8,236 nucleotides of DNA. Origin: XN24 sp964462675. GTDB lineage: Bacteria; Pseudomonadota; Gammaproteobacteria; Steroidobacterales; XN24. The notes under the pieces are model-generated. The model ran no database searches. It worked only from the letters and a program-made list of their open reading frames with translations, and was not told the DNA's origin. A program made the translations under genes and the position numbers. Location: the NCBI GenBank assembly GCA_964462675.1, contig CAYWYS010000067.1, forward strand, positions 1-8,236, read 5' to 3'. This document shows, piece after piece, positions 7,315-8,236 of this stretch (position 1 is its first letter; each line of letters starts with the position of its first letter).

Positions 7315-7589
7315 TCAAGTATCCCGGGCTCACGCAGCAATTTCTCCAGGCGCGGCTTGCTCTGCACCGGCCGATCCAACGCTTCCTGGAACGCCTGCCA
7401 CTGCGTTTCGTCCAGCACGAACTGACGACGATCCGCCAGCGTTTGCGTCGCCGCCGTCACACCCGCGTCGAGCAGGAACTCGCTGACGTTTTTGTGGCTG
7501 GCCCGAGCGGCCTCCTGCAGCAGTTGCTTGACCGACGCGCTTGCGCGAACGTCAATGCGTTCGGTCTTGGAAGGATTCGGGGTGCTCAT
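7311..7589 (-). CDS. tacA: DUF1778 ribbon-helix-helix antitoxin, TacA type
   Basis: This 92-aa protein has the layout of TacA/AtaR antitoxins. Residues 9-17 (TERIDVRAS) form the DNA-contacting beta strand, followed by two helices at about 18-31 and 34-50 that contain KNVSEFLLDAG, the typical RHH turn and second helix. A C-terminal region from about residue 56 (FVLDETQWQAFQEALDRP) corresponds to the part that wraps around and blocks the GNAT toxin. The ATG at 7587-7589 is preceded on its strand by GGAG about 8 nt upstream, a good ribosome site. The gene is first in a two-gene operon with the toxin, and the complex is expected to repress its own promoter. A sigma70-like promoter and palindromes lie just upstream. 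Confidence 0.92.
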   Translation of the reverse strand: MSTPNPSKTERIDVRASASVKQLLQEAARASHKNVSEFLLDAGVTAATQTLADRRQFVLDETQWQAFQEALDRPVQSKPRLEKLLREPGILD

Positions 7590-7596
7590 GGCGCCG

Positions 7597-7650
7597 CTCC
7601 GGACTGAATTTGGATGTCCCGATTGTAGGCGTCCGGACGATGTCCTGACA
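7597..7650. promoter_or_regulatory. Candidate autoregulatory operator (short palindromes)
   Basis: The perfect palindrome GTCCGGAC (7631-7638) lies inside the 18-bp promoter spacer. TGTCCTGACA (7641-7650), palindromic in its outer four bases, overlaps the -35 box with its centre 11 bp away, about one helical turn. A third similar site, CTCCGGAC, lies at 7597-7604, between the promoter and the antitoxin start. Ribbon-helix-helix antitoxins usually bind adjacent short palindromes over their own promoter, so these are plausible TacA or TacA-TacT sites. The assignment is by position and symmetry only. Confidence 0.45.
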
Positions 7651-7651
7651 A
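7622..7651 (-). promoter_or_regulatory. Sigma70-like promoter of the toxin-antitoxin operon
   Basis: Reading the minus strand, TTGTCA (complement of 7646-7651) is followed after 18 bp by TACAAT (complement of 7622-7627). Each hexamer differs from the TTGACA/TATAAT consensus at one base. The -10 box lies about 32 bp upstream of the antitoxin ATG, leaving room for a short leader with the GGAG ribosome site. It is correctly oriented for the tacA-tacT pair and sits between the helicase stop and the antitoxin start, so the module has its own promoter. Confidence 0.7.
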
Positions 7652-7671
7652 GTGGTCTAGGCGAAAGGACT

Positions 7672-7694
7672 GATCCTGTATTTCATCGAGGATC
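7672..7694 (-). terminator. Weak hairpin downstream of the helicase gene
   Basis: GATCCT (7672-7677) and AGGATC (7689-7694) form a perfect 6-bp inverted repeat around an 11-nt loop, 9 bp beyond the helicase stop codon. On the minus strand it is followed by AGTCCTTTCG, which has only a short T-run. It could stabilise the 3' end or weakly terminate helicase transcription before the toxin-antitoxin promoter, but it is not a classic intrinsic terminator. Confidence 0.25.
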
Positions 7695-7703
7695 GCGTCG
7701 GTG

Positions 7704-8236
7704 TCAGGGCGTCAGGTCGATCGCCCAGCGTCTCAGTTCCGCGGTATCGATGTCGGCACGCTCCAGCAGGGTGACGAGTTCTTCCTGGCGCGGCTGGCCG
7801 AACACGACCCGGTAGGCCGCGAGCTGGCGCTTCAGCCGCTTGAAGCCCTCGACCTCGCGCGTGTAAGGCAACAGTGGCACACGCCGCTGGACCTTGAAGT
7901 CGCCGTCTGCGATCCAGTAGGGCACCAGGTCACTGGCCCCGCGGGCGCGCGCCTCGTTGTTCGCGAGCTCGAACACCCGGTTCCACAGGCAGTCACCGGG
8001 GCGCCATACCGAGATCGCCGCCGGACCGTGGCTCTGCGCGACATTCCGGCGCACCGCGTGGCCCTTGTAGCGATGGACGCGTCCCTCGCGCTGTTCGAGA
8101 TCGACGGGATTGCCGGGCAGGTTCCAGTGCACCAGCCGATGGCACCACGGATGGAAATCGAGCCCCTCCTGCCCGACCGAGGTGCTCGCGAGGACGAATG
8201 GGCGAAACGGGCTGTTGAAGGCCGCTCGAACCGCAT
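7704..8236 (-). CDS. Superfamily 2 (SNF2-like) helicase, C-terminal part, gene continues past right edge
   Basis: The minus-strand frame is open to the window edge, and only the last 176 complete codons are visible. The fragment starts within the second RecA-like domain. STSVGQEGLDFH is helicase motif V, and QREGRVHRYKGH (the Q-x-x-G-R-x-x-R arginine-finger motif) is motif VI, preceded by LVHWNLPGNPVDLE. The segment after it (ELANNEARARGASDLVPYW, then PYTREVEGFKRLKRQLAAYR and FGQPRQEELV) resembles the tail of large SNF2-like helicases found in defence loci, from remembered patterns only. The ATG at 8132 is internal, because the conserved motif V lies upstream of it. The protein should be an ATP-dependent DNA or RNA translocase. 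Its N-terminal domains (ATPase motifs I-III, any nuclease or phospholipase-D-like domain) are outside the window. The family cannot be fixed further; BREX- or DISARM-associated helicases are possible relatives. Confidence 0.85.
   Translation of the reverse strand, partial: AVRAAFNSPFRPFVLASTSVGQEGLDFHPWCHRLVHWNLPGNPVDLEQREGRVHRYKGHAVRRNVAQSHGPAAISVWRPGDCLWNRVFELANNEARARGASDLVPYWIADGDFKVQRRVPLLPYTREVEGFKRLKRQLAAYRVVFGQPRQEELVTLLERADIDTAELRRWAIDLTP

Noticed and set aside
1..8236. CRISPR arrays, tRNA or rRNA genes, attachment sites, replication origins
   Set aside because: I saw no regularly spaced repeats, cloverleaf-like segments, rRNA signatures, or direct repeats flanking a cargo region.

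Overview
This GC-rich window (by eye in the mid-60s percent G+C, with strongly G/C-ending codons in the main genes) fits a Pseudomonadota chromosome, probably gamma- or betaproteobacterial. That placement is an inference from composition, the TacAT-type toxin-antitoxin pair and the IS5-family debris. It looks like an accessory or defence-type region, because helicase and nuclease genes, a toxin-antitoxin module and decayed mobile DNA lie side by side.

Layout: (1) Positions 1-761 hold no intact gene. At the left edge is the 3' end of a plus-strand gene that appears broken by a frameshift (1-275). Next comes about 210 bp of anonymous DNA with T-runs and a short palindrome. Then there is a minus-strand remnant of an IS5-family transposase (about 489-738) carrying a frameshift and an internal stop. 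(2) Positions 810-6760 are a tightly coupled two-gene plus-strand operon. The first gene encodes an AddB-like protein, an inactive-looking helicase scaffold with a C-terminal PD-(D/E)XK nuclease. The second encodes an AddA/RecB-like UvrD-family helicase with its own C-terminal PD-(D/E)XK nuclease. They share a 4-nt GTGA overlap preceded by a strong Shine-Dalgarno. (3) Positions 6811-7589 (minus strand) are a TacA-TacT type module: a DUF1778 ribbon-helix-helix antitoxin followed by a GNAT toxin, joined by a TTGA overlap. A convincing sigma70-like promoter lies upstream, with short palindromes in and near it. (4) Positions 7704-8236 (minus strand) are the C-terminal 176 codons of a superfamily 2 (SNF2-like) helicase that enters from beyond the right edge.

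The two AddAB-like proteins should form a heterodimeric, ATP-driven, dual-nuclease machine that processes DNA ends. The copy here departs from textbook AddAB: no iron-sulphur cysteines are visible in the B-type subunit, no Walker A is visible at its N-terminus, and motif III of the A-type subunit is altered. Because it sits beside an SF2 helicase and a toxin-antitoxin pair, the set may be an anti-phage or anti-plasmid system rather than the housekeeping recombination enzyme. The window does not contain the full locus, so this remains a hypothesis.
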